This document shows positions 1-6,158 of a stretch of 6,168 nucleotides of DNA, piece after piece; within the stretch, counting starts at the first letter, position 1, and every line of letters starts with the position of its first letter. The stretch spans positions 1 through 6,168 of the forward strand of contig JAKMEU010000079.1 of the NCBI GenBank assembly GCA_022425845.1, given 5' to 3'. The notes under the pieces were generated by a model. That model did no database searches, was not told the origin of the DNA, and saw only the letters and a program-made list of their open reading frames with translations. The position numbers and the translations under genes are program-made. The stretch comes from Luminiphilus sp. Its GTDB lineage: Bacteria; Pseudomonadota; Gammaproteobacteria; Pseudomonadales; Halieaceae.

Positions 1-1
1 C

Positions 2-49
2 TCGGAGGAGATCATGCGCGATCTTGCCGCCCGCCAATACGGTCTTTAA
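2..49 (+). CDS. C-terminal tail of an upstream gene (partial)
   Basis: An open frame enters from the left edge and stops at TAA 47-49, giving a tail that reads SEEIMRDLAARQYGL. It ends 15 bases before the start of the first acyl-CoA dehydrogenase, the spacing expected inside an operon, so the ACAD pair probably has at least one co-transcribed gene upstream. Fifteen residues are too few to name a family. The other two plus-strand frames are also open here, so the reading frame is inferred mainly from the stop position and the spacing. Confidence 0.5.
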   Translation, partial: SEEIMRDLAARQYGL

Positions 50-53
50 GAAA

Positions 54-59
54 GGGGAG
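54..59 (+). promoter_or_regulatory. Ribosome binding site of the first acyl-CoA dehydrogenase
   Basis: GGGGAG lies five bases before the ATG at 65 and fixes that start. It sits between the upstream stop codon and the gene. Confidence 0.7.
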
Positions 60-64
60 CCAGA

Positions 65-1267
65 ATGGCCGAGTCGAAAGAAGCACTGAAAAAATTCAAG
101 ACGGATGTCGCCGCCTGGATGAAAGAAAATGTACCCGCTGATCCCGGATTCCTGCTGCCGCTCAGTTTCCTTGAGGTGGGGACCGAACAGCAGCTGGATT
201 TCCTCAGGGCCTGGCAGCACAAATTGTGGTCTGCGGGTTTTCTGGGCATGCATTGGCCATCGGAGTATGGCGGGCAGGGTGCTGACCCGGCGTATCAGGG
301 CATCGTTGACAGGGAGTTGGGACGGTTTAATGCCCCCATCATTTTCAACACCATCGGCCTGGGCTGGACGGGGCCACTGTTATTGGAGATGGGTACGGAT
401 GCCGAGAAGGCAAAGTACCTCAAACACATCCTGTCGGCGGATGAAATTTGGTGCCAGGGTTTCTCCGAGCCCGACCACGGTTCTGACCTGGGAGCCGTGC
501 AGACGCGAGCGGTTCGCGACGGCGACGAGTATGTCATCAACGGTTCGAAAATCTGGACAACACTGGGTAACTACGCCGATCACATGATTTTGCTCGCGCG
601 AACGGATCCCACGGCGCAGCGCAAGTACGATGGGCTGTCGTTTTTTCTCTCACCTATGAAGGTGCCCGGTGTCGATGCGGTGCCCATTCGTAAAGTGACC
701 GGTGAGTATGGCTTTAACCAGGTGTTTTTCACTGATACGCGGATTCCGGCGGAGACCCTGATGCTGGGTGAGGGTCAAGGGTGGGGCGTCGCCATGAAAA
801 CCCTGGAGTATGAGCGAGGGGTCAGCGCAGGTCAGGCCACGGGCCACTGGATGGTCTCTATTGAGATCGACGATCTGATTGACGATCTCCGGGGTTTTGA
901 GCGTGACGGTGCTCCCTTATTTGAAGATCCGGCCGTTCGTGACCAGGCGGTGGGATTGATCATGGAAGCCAAGGCCCTTTCGTTATCGGCGCGACGAATG
1001 GGCCTGCCTGCCCTCACCAGTGACTTCCCAATGGGCCTGCCCCTCTCTTCCAAGTACCGCGGTACAGAATGGGCGCGGCGTATGAAACTGTTTGGTGCAG
1101 CGATGCAGGGGGCGCGAAGCGCACTGTACATCGAGGACGACGATGCACATCGGGGGGGATTCTGGCAGCGCGCCTATTTTTCCAACTTCGGTGCGACGAT
1201 TGGCGGCGGTACCAGCCAGGTTCAGGCCAACATTATTGCCGAGCATGTGCTCGGGCTACCCAAGTAA
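65..1267 (+). CDS. Acyl-CoA dehydrogenase, catalytic (alpha-type) subunit
   Basis: This 400-residue FAD flavoprotein should catalyse alpha,beta-dehydrogenation of an acyl-CoA in the cytoplasm, passing electrons to ETF. The N-terminal helical domain covers about residues 5-125 and includes GMHWPSEYGGQG (61-72). The middle beta domain carries the FAD/substrate signature QGFSEPDHGSDLG (131-143) and INGSKIWTT (158-166). The C-terminal helical domain starts near 235. LEYERG (247-252) places Glu250-Arg251 where isovaleryl- and long-chain ACADs carry their helix-G catalytic glutamate. The medium-chain-type glutamate position is glycine (G381 in IGGGTSQ). This pattern is typical of FadE26-like alpha subunits of heteromeric ACADs. 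The partner is the next gene, 12 bases downstream. The substrate cannot be read from sequence; steroid side chains, pimeloyl-CoA-like dicarboxylates and branched acids are candidates. Confidence 0.93.
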   Translation: MAESKEALKKFKTDVAAWMKENVPADPGFLLPLSFLEVGTEQQLDFLRAWQHKLWSAGFLGMHWPSEYGGQGADPAYQGIVDRELGRFNAPIIFNTIGLGWTGPLLLEMGTDAEKAKYLKHILSADEIWCQGFSEPDHGSDLGAVQTRAVRDGDEYVINGSKIWTTLGNYADHMILLARTDPTAQRKYDGLSFFLSPMKVPGVDAVPIRKVTGEYGFNQVFFTDTRIPAETLMLGEGQGWGVAMKTLEYERGVSAGQATGHWMVSIEIDDLIDDLRGFERDGAPLFEDPAVRDQAVGLIMEAKALSLSARRMGLPALTSDFPMGLPLSSKYRGTEWARRMKLFGAAMQGARSALYIEDDDAHRGGFWQRAYFSNFGATIGGGTSQVQANIIAEHVLGLPK

Positions 1268-1272
1268 AGGAG
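1267..1272 (+). promoter_or_regulatory. Ribosome binding site of the second acyl-CoA dehydrogenase
   Basis: AAGGAG lies seven bases before the ATG at 1280 and begins on the last base of the preceding TAA. Ribosomes finishing the first subunit are thus placed beside the start of the second, which suits equal synthesis of two partners. Confidence 0.75.
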
Positions 1273-1279
1273 ATTCAGG

Positions 1280-2401
1280 ATGGCATCTGTACTTGGGAAC
1301 GTTTCCCTCAAATTTAGCGAAGAGCAGGGCATGCTCATGGATGTGGCCCGAGGCTTTCTGAAGGACAAGGCGCCCACGGACAAAATTCGTGAATTTCTTG
1401 AGAGTGAGCGGGGCTATGAGCCCGCTTTATGGCAGGAAATGGTTGACCTGGGTTGGGCTGGAATCGCCCTGCCTGACAGTGTGGGCGGCGCGGGCTTGGG
1501 TATAGGCGCCGTGGTGCCCGTGATCGAAGCCATGGGGCACGCCCTGTTGGGCACTCCCCTCATTGATACAACCCTTGCCGGACAATTAATTCTGCGCGCC
1601 GGTGGTAGCGAGCAGGAGGCACAGCTTGAAGAAGTGGCGGCAGGACGTGTCGCGACCGTAGCCTACCTTGACGGTGCCGATTGGGGGGCAGATAACGGCG
1701 CGTTGAATATCGGTGCTGATGGCACGCTGGATGGCCACAAATGTCTCGTGGGCAGCGCGGGGGAGGCCCAGCTGTTTGTCGTGGTCGGTCAGCAGGCAGG
1801 TGAACCCGCGATTGCCTTGGTTGACGCATCCCAGCTTGGCGCCGGTGCGATAACCCCCAACACGTTGATTGACCTGACCAAGCGGACAGCCCGGGTCGAT
1901 TTTTCGGGCGCGGTCGCTCACAGTGTGTTGAGTGGCGACCGGGTTTCGGCCGCATTGAGGGACTACCGACTGCTGGGCGCGCTTCTGACAGCGGCAGAGG
2001 CCGCTGGCAGTACGGCCCGGTGCCTAGAGGTGATCATTGATTACCTGAAAACCCGCAAGCAGTTCGGCAAATTGATTGGCTCCTATCAGGCCTTGAAGCA
2101 TCCGACTGTGGATATCTATTGCGGCGTGGAAGATGCGCGCAGTTTTTGCTACCACGCCGCGTCGCTGGTTGAAACGACGGCGTTGAGCCAGGATGCCGAA
2201 ATTGCCTGTCGCATGGCCAAGGCCTACGCGGGTGAAGGCATGGCCCAGGCGGGGGACCGCGCGGTGCAGTTTCACGGGGGAATAGGTTTCACCTGGGACT
2301 GCGATTCCACACTGTTTATACGTCGTGGACAGTGGAGTCGCCAGGTCTTTGGTGACGCCATTCATCACCGCAAGCGTCTGGCTACGCTGCTACTGGAGTG
2401 A
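1280..2401 (+). CDS. Acyl-CoA dehydrogenase, beta-type partner subunit
   Basis: This 373-residue protein has ACAD architecture. The N-terminal domain shows FSEEQGMLMDVARGFL (12-27) and GIALPDSVGGAGLG (61-74). The C-terminal domain shows DYLKTRKQFGKLIGSYQALK (254-273), the usual RxQFG flavin-contact helix, and FHGGIGFTWDCDSTLFIRR (331-349). The middle domain lacks the TEPxxGSD FAD signature: only a degenerate segment (AYLDGADWG, 128-136) occupies that place, and it is rich in Gly and Ala. Family knowledge from mycobacterial ChsE1-ChsE2 and ChsE4-ChsE5 is that such subunits do not carry the catalytic glutamate themselves but complete the FAD site of the alpha partner across the interface. The position directly after the first ACAD, with a ribosome site overlapping its stop, fits an obligate heteromer. 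A stand-alone enzyme is less likely. Confidence 0.9.
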   Translation: MASVLGNVSLKFSEEQGMLMDVARGFLKDKAPTDKIREFLESERGYEPALWQEMVDLGWAGIALPDSVGGAGLGIGAVVPVIEAMGHALLGTPLIDTTLAGQLILRAGGSEQEAQLEEVAAGRVATVAYLDGADWGADNGALNIGADGTLDGHKCLVGSAGEAQLFVVVGQQAGEPAIALVDASQLGAGAITPNTLIDLTKRTARVDFSGAVAHSVLSGDRVSAALRDYRLLGALLTAAEAAGSTARCLEVIIDYLKTRKQFGKLIGSYQALKHPTVDIYCGVEDARSFCYHAASLVETTALSQDAEIACRMAKAYAGEGMAQAGDRAVQFHGGIGFTWDCDSTLFIRRGQWSRQVFGDAIHHRKRLATLLLE

Positions 2402-2429
2402 TCCCGGCCTGCGTGTGATCACGGCCCCG

Positions 2430-2469
2430 AGGAGGTAGTCCGGTTACGCGGCGCGACCGTAGGACTGCC
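2430..2469 (+). promoter_or_regulatory. Possible split ribosome binding site with intervening hairpin
   Basis: A perfect Shine-Dalgarno sequence, AGGAGGT (2430-2436), lies 33 bases before the ATG at 2470, too far for direct use, and no ATG, GTG or TTG lies between. The bases between can fold: GTCC (2438-2441) with GGAC (2462-2465), GGT (2442-2444) with ACC (2456-2458), and CGC (2447-2449) with GCG (2453-2455). That fold would leave about five to seven bases between the Shine-Dalgarno and the start. A weaker AGGA (2461-2464) is correctly spaced but would be partly hidden in the stem. The fold was drawn by eye, with no energy calculation. Confidence 0.4.
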
Positions 2470-3843
2470 ATGCCCAAATACAAACCCATTCAACGCGGCG
2501 CTTTCGGACGCGGCCTCAGCCTGACGCTTGCCGGTGCGAGGGCCGGCGGTGCATTCGCGCTGGACGGCGCAGTGCGGCGCCTGCGCGGGGACGAGGCAAC
2601 TGACCCCTCCCGGTTGGAACGGGAGGCTGAGCGATTCGCCCAGCGTTTGGGCCAACTCAAGGGCAGCTATGTCAAGATTGGGCAGCTATTTGCCCTCCTG
2701 GGTGAGCATTTTTTACCCGCCCCCCTGACCCGGGCACTGCATCAACTCGAGGCACAGACGGAGCCCGTTGCCTGGCATCATATGCAGCCTGTGCTGCGTT
2801 CGGCGCTGGGTCCCCGCTACGATGACCTGGCTATTGACGAGGAACCACTCGCAGCAGCGTCCCTTGCTCAGGTTCATCGAGCCACACTCACGACGACGGG
2901 AGATGACGTTGTCATCAAGGCACAATACCCCGAACTGTCGGCGCTGCTCGACGAGGACTTTCAGGCGGTGGTTCGCCTGTTGCGTCTTGCGCGCTGGATT
3001 CCCGCGGGCCGCGATTTCGATTCCTGGCTAGCGACATTGCACGGTCAGCTGTTGGCCGAGATCGATTATCCGCGTGAACTGGCTGTTGCCGGGCAAATGG
3101 CCGAGCGGCTTGAGGACCATCCGGAGCTCGCTGATTACGACTGCTCATTACATGTCCCCGCATTTTGGCCAGCCTATTCGGGCCCCCAGTGCCTGACCAT
3201 GGCGTATGTCCCCGGCAATCGTGCGGGGTCGCCGGAGGTTGCGGCGCTGCCGCAGGCACGTCGCGATGCACTGGGCCGACTCATGCTCAAGCTCTTTTTT
3301 ATTGAGGTCTTTGAACTGGGACTGATGCAGAGCGACCCCAACTTTGGTAACTACGTGGTGAGTGACGCGGGTGACCAGCTCACCCTGCTGGATTTTGGCT
3401 CTGTGGTCTCCCTTGAGGCACCCCTGCGCTCAGCGCTTTGCGACACGATTGTCGCAGGCCTGCGTGGAGATGATCCTGAATTGATCGATGCACTTCAGCG
3501 TTTGGGCTGTCTGAGCTCAGACGCGGGTGCCCATGCGAGGGATACCTTTCGCACCTTCGTAAACAATTTGCTTGAGCCGCTACGTCATCCCGATGCGTTG
3601 CCCCGGGAATTCCTTAATTCCCGAGGCGAATATCGCTGGGGTCAGTCCGCGTTGATCAACCGCACCGGTCGGCATGTGGCTCACTCCGTGACCAGCCGGG
3701 ATTTTTCAATTCCCAGTGGGGATTTTGCCATGGTCGCGCGCAAGCTCACCGGTGTATTTACATTTATCGCGGTGCTCGATGCTGAGTTCAATGGCTATGA
3801 CATTGCCGCGCCCTACATTTCCGGTTCTGGGGCGCAGTCGTGA
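2470..3843 (+). CDS. ABC1/UbiB (COQ8-like) atypical kinase, first of a tandem pair
   Basis: This 457-residue member of the ABC1/AarF/UbiB protein-kinase-like family has all the signature motifs. These are KIGQ (69-72) in the N-terminal extension; the Ala-rich loop AAAS (128-131) that replaces a glycine-rich loop; nucleotide-binding Lys150 in VVIKAQYP; the ExD motif Glu197/Asp199; catalytic-loop Asp289 and Asn291 in MQSDPNFGNY; and DFG at 308-310. Family members support ubiquinone biosynthesis or lipid homeostasis, and several act as ATPases rather than protein kinases. It is shorter than true UbiB (about 540 residues) and I see no paired C-terminal membrane helices, so it is not called ubiB. 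It diverges at usually conserved spots (SLAQVH for SIGQVH, KAQ for KVQ). It overlaps the next kinase by four bases and is probably co-transcribed with the ACAD pair, as the 68-base gap shows no terminator. Confidence 0.9.
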   Translation: MPKYKPIQRGAFGRGLSLTLAGARAGGAFALDGAVRRLRGDEATDPSRLEREAERFAQRLGQLKGSYVKIGQLFALLGEHFLPAPLTRALHQLEAQTEPVAWHHMQPVLRSALGPRYDDLAIDEEPLAAASLAQVHRATLTTTGDDVVIKAQYPELSALLDEDFQAVVRLLRLARWIPAGRDFDSWLATLHGQLLAEIDYPRELAVAGQMAERLEDHPELADYDCSLHVPAFWPAYSGPQCLTMAYVPGNRAGSPEVAALPQARRDALGRLMLKLFFIEVFELGLMQSDPNFGNYVVSDAGDQLTLLDFGSVVSLEAPLRSALCDTIVAGLRGDDPELIDALQRLGCLSSDAGAHARDTFRTFVNNLLEPLRHPDALPREFLNSRGEYRWGQSALINRTGRHVAHSVTSRDFSIPSGDFAMVARKLTGVFTFIAVLDAEFNGYDIAAPYISGSGAQS

Positions 3844-5153
3844 CCCAGAGCAGCAAGGCGGTGCCCCAGGGTCGCGCCCGCCGCTTTGGCAAGTTTGCGC
3901 GACTTGCGGGTGGGGTGGCGAGCAATATGCTGGCCGAAGGCGTCAAGCAGGTGGCTGCGGGCAATCGACCCAAGGCTCGGGACCTGTTGCTCACACCCGG
4001 AAATGCGAGACGTCTGACCAAGCAATTGGCGGAAATGCGCGGTGCAGCCATGAAGCTGGGCCAGATTTTTTCCATGGATACTGGCGATTTTCTGCCGCGC
4101 GAACTGGCGGATATTATGGCAACGCTGCGTGATGCCGCCTTCGCGATGCCGGAGGCACAGCTCGAGGCTGTGCTGCTCGATGCTTTTGGGCCCGACTACG
4201 ACAAAAAATTACGGGGTTTTGAGCGAAAACCCTTCGCCGCGGCGTCCATCGGTCAGGTACACCGGCTGTCGACCCGCGACGGGCGGGCGGCCGTGCTCAA
4301 AGTACAGTACCCGGGGGTGCGTGAGAGTATCGATTCAGATGTGGATAATCTGGCGACGTTACTCAAAGTGTCGGGCCTGCTCCCCAAGCACATTGATATC
4401 AGCCCGCTGCTGGCAGAGGTCAAGGTGCAGCTTCGCGAGGAAGCCGATTACGAACAGGAAGCCCGCTACCTCAATGCGTTTGTCCGTGCCCTTGGGGAGG
4501 ATGAACGTTTTCTGTTGCCGCGGGTCATTCCTTCATTGAGTACCCCTCGCATTCTCGGCATGACCTACGTCCCCGGGGTCCCTATCGAGGACGTTATTCA
4601 TGAGGCCCCCGAGGAGCGTGATCGGGTGTTGTCCTTGCTCTTTGAGCTGCTTTTGGTGGAGATGTTTGATCTTCGCCTGGTACAGACGGACCCAAATTTC
4701 GCCAACTACCGATACGATCCTGACACGGGTCAGGTTGTCCTCCTCGATTTTGGCGCCTCTCGCCGTTTCAAGGCGGCGTTTACCGGCGCCTACCGAGACC
4801 TTCTCAGGGCGACGGTGGTAGGTGACTCTGTGGGCATGGCCGAGGCGGCAGAGCGCATCGGTTACACCCTGGGGCCCGAGGGCTCCACCTACCGTGAGAC
4901 ATTGCTTGAATTGGCTACCCTGGTACTGGCTCCGCTCACTGTCGATGCCACTTACGACTTTGGTCAGTCGGCGTTGCCTCGTGAAGTGGCTGCGCGGGCG
5001 GGAGAAATCCAGAACTTCAGAGAATTCTGGGAGGCGCCGCCGGTGGACGTCGCGTACATCCACCGGAAGATTGGCGGCCTTTTCATGCTGGCCACGCGTC
5101 TTCAGGCACGGGTTAACGTCCACAAATTGCTGCTGCCCTGGCTGGATGTTTGA
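3840..5153 (+). CDS. ABC1/UbiB (COQ8-like) atypical kinase, second of a tandem pair
   Basis: This 437-residue ABC1-family kinase is closer to the ADCK3/COQ8 pattern than its neighbour. Motifs are KLGQ (72-75), PFAAASIGQVH (131-141), Lys154 in AVLKVQYP, Glu201/Asp203 in EADYEQEA, VQTDPNFANY with Asp284 and Asn286, and LLDFG (301-305). The C-terminus YIHRKIGGLFMLATRLQARV (406-425) matches the HRK-GG-F pattern at the end of COQ8-type proteins. It starts with GTG inside the previous gene's last codons (GTGA overlap), with only a weak GGGG (3829-3832) upstream, so translation is probably coupled. The first in-frame ATG is not until residue 30. It shares a GQSAL segment (375-379) with the upstream kinase (391-395), which supports an old tandem duplication. 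Likely role: quinone or lipid metabolism; the target is unknown. Confidence 0.92.
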   Translation: MTQSSKAVPQGRARRFGKFARLAGGVASNMLAEGVKQVAAGNRPKARDLLLTPGNARRLTKQLAEMRGAAMKLGQIFSMDTGDFLPRELADIMATLRDAAFAMPEAQLEAVLLDAFGPDYDKKLRGFERKPFAAASIGQVHRLSTRDGRAAVLKVQYPGVRESIDSDVDNLATLLKVSGLLPKHIDISPLLAEVKVQLREEADYEQEARYLNAFVRALGEDERFLLPRVIPSLSTPRILGMTYVPGVPIEDVIHEAPEERDRVLSLLFELLLVEMFDLRLVQTDPNFANYRYDPDTGQVVLLDFGASRRFKAAFTGAYRDLLRATVVGDSVGMAEAAERIGYTLGPEGSTYRETLLELATLVLAPLTVDATYDFGQSALPREVAARAGEIQNFREFWEAPPVDVAYIHRKIGGLFMLATRLQARVNVHKLLLPWLDV

Positions 5154-5177
5154 AAGTATTGAAGATAAGACCGTATA

Positions 5178-5207
5178 AAAAAACCCCACGCAGGCATGGG
5201 GTTTTTT
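5178..5207. terminator. Bidirectional Rho-independent terminator
   Basis: An 11-base perfect stem, AAAAAACCCCA (5178-5188) with TGGGGTTTTTT (5197-5207), encloses an eight-base loop. It begins 24 bases after the second kinase stops. The A-tract on one side and the T-tract on the other make it work for both strands: it ends the plus-strand operon and also transcripts of the convergent gene. Confidence 0.9.
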
Positions 5208-5211
5208 GAGT

Positions 5212-5228
5212 AAAACGTGCTCAGCACG
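5212..5228 (-). terminator. Minor minus-strand terminator-like hairpin
   Basis: On the minus strand, CGTGC-TGA-GCACG (5228-5216) is followed by TTTTA, 13 bases after the stop of the exported-protein gene. The stem is only five base pairs and the T-tract is short, so it would be weak alone. It comes before the strong shared terminator in the minus direction. Confidence 0.45.
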
Positions 5229-5241
5229 GCTTGCAAGGGTG

Positions 5242-6114
5242 TTACATCTCGATGACTTCGCCCTTAACAGCGCGAACTTCCTGGACAGTCATCATCGAGT
5301 TACCAATAACCGCCGTTGCTGAGGCTTCTCCAGAAGCGACTACCTCTTCCAGTGCGTCGGCTTCGCACGCTAAGTAGGAGTCAGAGCCGTCGTCCTCACC
5401 GCAGCTGGCAGAGGCTTCCACCTGCGCCATGGTGTAGAAGTTTGCCTTCACTTCATACATGCCTTGATCAAGATTCATAAACACGAAGTTGTAGTGGTGG
5501 GCCGCCAGTGTTGCCAGGGCAAGTCTGATCTCCTCCTGGCTAAAGTCGCAGTCACCTGCATCGAACTCTCCCACGTCAGGAATACCGTCATCCGTGGTAT
5601 CAATGAGGGTCACCGTGCAGTTCTCCAACACCCCGCCCAGTGTGGCCTCGAGCTCTTGACGACGACTACTTAGCGTAACCATGGCAGGTGTGGATTGCAC
5701 GCAATCGCCAGTTGACTGATTACACGCCATCAGACCTACTTTTCCTTCCGCAGATGCCATTGCGGTGGAAACAGAGCCTTTCTTGCCTCTCGTTGTTGTT
5801 TCAGTGAAGAGGGCAACTTCCGCGGAGAGTCCCACCAATAATTCCTTGGACTGCGCAACGTGAATGGTAGCCAAATTCGCTGTCGTTGCTGGGCTGGACG
5901 CCATGGAACTGCATGCAGCTTCTCCGCCATCACCATACTCTGCGAGACAGGTTGCATATGAGCTGGCGAAGCCTCCCGACCAGTATTCAGCGATTTCAGA
6001 GTCGGCGATTATTGGCGCAGGGTTGTGGGACGCCGCAAACTTGGCAGATTGGGCAAAGGCACCGCCACAGGCCAAAGCCAGGGCAAGTGCAAGGGTGGTG
6101 GTTTGTATTTTCAT
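5242..6114 (-). CDS. Exported cysteine-rich protein of unknown function
   Basis: I do not recognise this 290-residue protein. Residues 1-21 form a signal peptide: Met-Lys, then an Ala/Leu-rich core (LALALALACGG), and a signal peptidase I site after AFA (19-21), so it should reach the periplasm or beyond. The lone Cys16 lies inside the core and is a poor lipobox. The mature part has eight cysteines at 56, 68, 131, 138, 166, 189, 238 and 250, spaced like four disulfide pairs. DTTDDGIPDVGE (172-183) resembles a single thrombospondin-type-3 calcium loop. The protein is acidic and Ala-rich, with no C-terminal anchor. The start was chosen because GGAG (6121-6124) lies six bases before this ATG; ATGs at 6117 (three bases from GGAG) and 6135 (no ribosome site, seven extra residues) are alternatives. 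It is convergent with the kinase operon and so separately expressed. Confidence 0.8.
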   Translation of the reverse strand: MKIQTTTLALALALACGGAFAQSAKFAASHNPAPIIADSEIAEYWSGGFASSYATCLAEYGDGGEAACSSMASSPATTANLATIHVAQSKELLVGLSAEVALFTETTTRGKKGSVSTAMASAEGKVGLMACNQSTGDCVQSTPAMVTLSSRRQELEATLGGVLENCTVTLIDTTDDGIPDVGEFDAGDCDFSQEEIRLALATLAAHHYNFVFMNLDQGMYEVKANFYTMAQVEASASCGEDDGSDSYLACEADALEEVVASGEASATAVIGNSMMTVQEVRAVKGEVIEM

Positions 6115-6120
6115 CATTGT

Positions 6121-6124
6121 CTCC
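6121..6124 (-). promoter_or_regulatory. Ribosome binding site deciding the start of the exported protein
   Basis: The minus strand reads CTGGAGACAATGATGAAA. GGAG is six bases from the second ATG (6114) and three from the first (6117), favouring the second. The in-frame ATG at 6135 would place this site inside the coding sequence and lacks its own Shine-Dalgarno. Confidence 0.6.
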
Positions 6125-6142
6125 AGGTTTTTCATTTTGTAG

Positions 6143-6158
6143 GTAGAAAATTTCCTAC
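6143..6158. promoter_or_regulatory. Near-perfect 16-base palindrome upstream of the exported-protein gene
   Basis: GTAGAAAATTTCCTAC is symmetric except for one position pair, which would be a G-T pair in RNA on the minus strand. An extra GTAGG at 6139-6143 offers a second register pairing with CCTAC (6154-6158). It lies 28-44 bases upstream of the chosen start in a very AT-rich stretch that runs off the window. It may be an operator overlapping the promoter or a leader hairpin. No clear -10/-35 pair could be assigned. Confidence 0.35.

Noticed and set aside
129..587. A 152-codon plus-strand frame inside the first acyl-CoA dehydrogenase
   Set aside because: The composition (rich in Arg, Ser, Cys, Trp) is that of an out-of-frame reading, and the overlapping ACAD frame contains the conserved FAD signature.
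1152..1158. Run of seven G residues in the first acyl-CoA dehydrogenase, a possible slippage site
   Set aside because: The frame is intact through conserved C-terminal motifs, and nothing such as a downstream pseudoknot or a meaningful alternative frame suggests programmed frameshifting.
2406..2426. GTGATCAC palindrome between GGCC repeats after the second ACAD, considered as a terminator or operator
   Set aside because: There is no T-tract, the flanks are not symmetric about the core, and an eight-base palindrome is expected by chance; it was not used as evidence for an operon break.
2470..3843. Naming either kinase ubiB
   Set aside because: Both are about 80-100 residues shorter than UbiB, lack the paired C-terminal membrane helices, and no ubiE or ubiJ neighbours are present.
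4533..5189. A 218-codon open frame antisense to the second ABC1 kinase
   Set aside because: It lies almost wholly opposite a strongly conserved kinase, has no recognisable domain, and overlaps the terminator; long antisense frames are common in GC-rich genes.
5230..5237. CTTGCAAG palindrome just after the exported-protein gene
   Set aside because: It is a short isolated palindrome with no second copy or flanking context.
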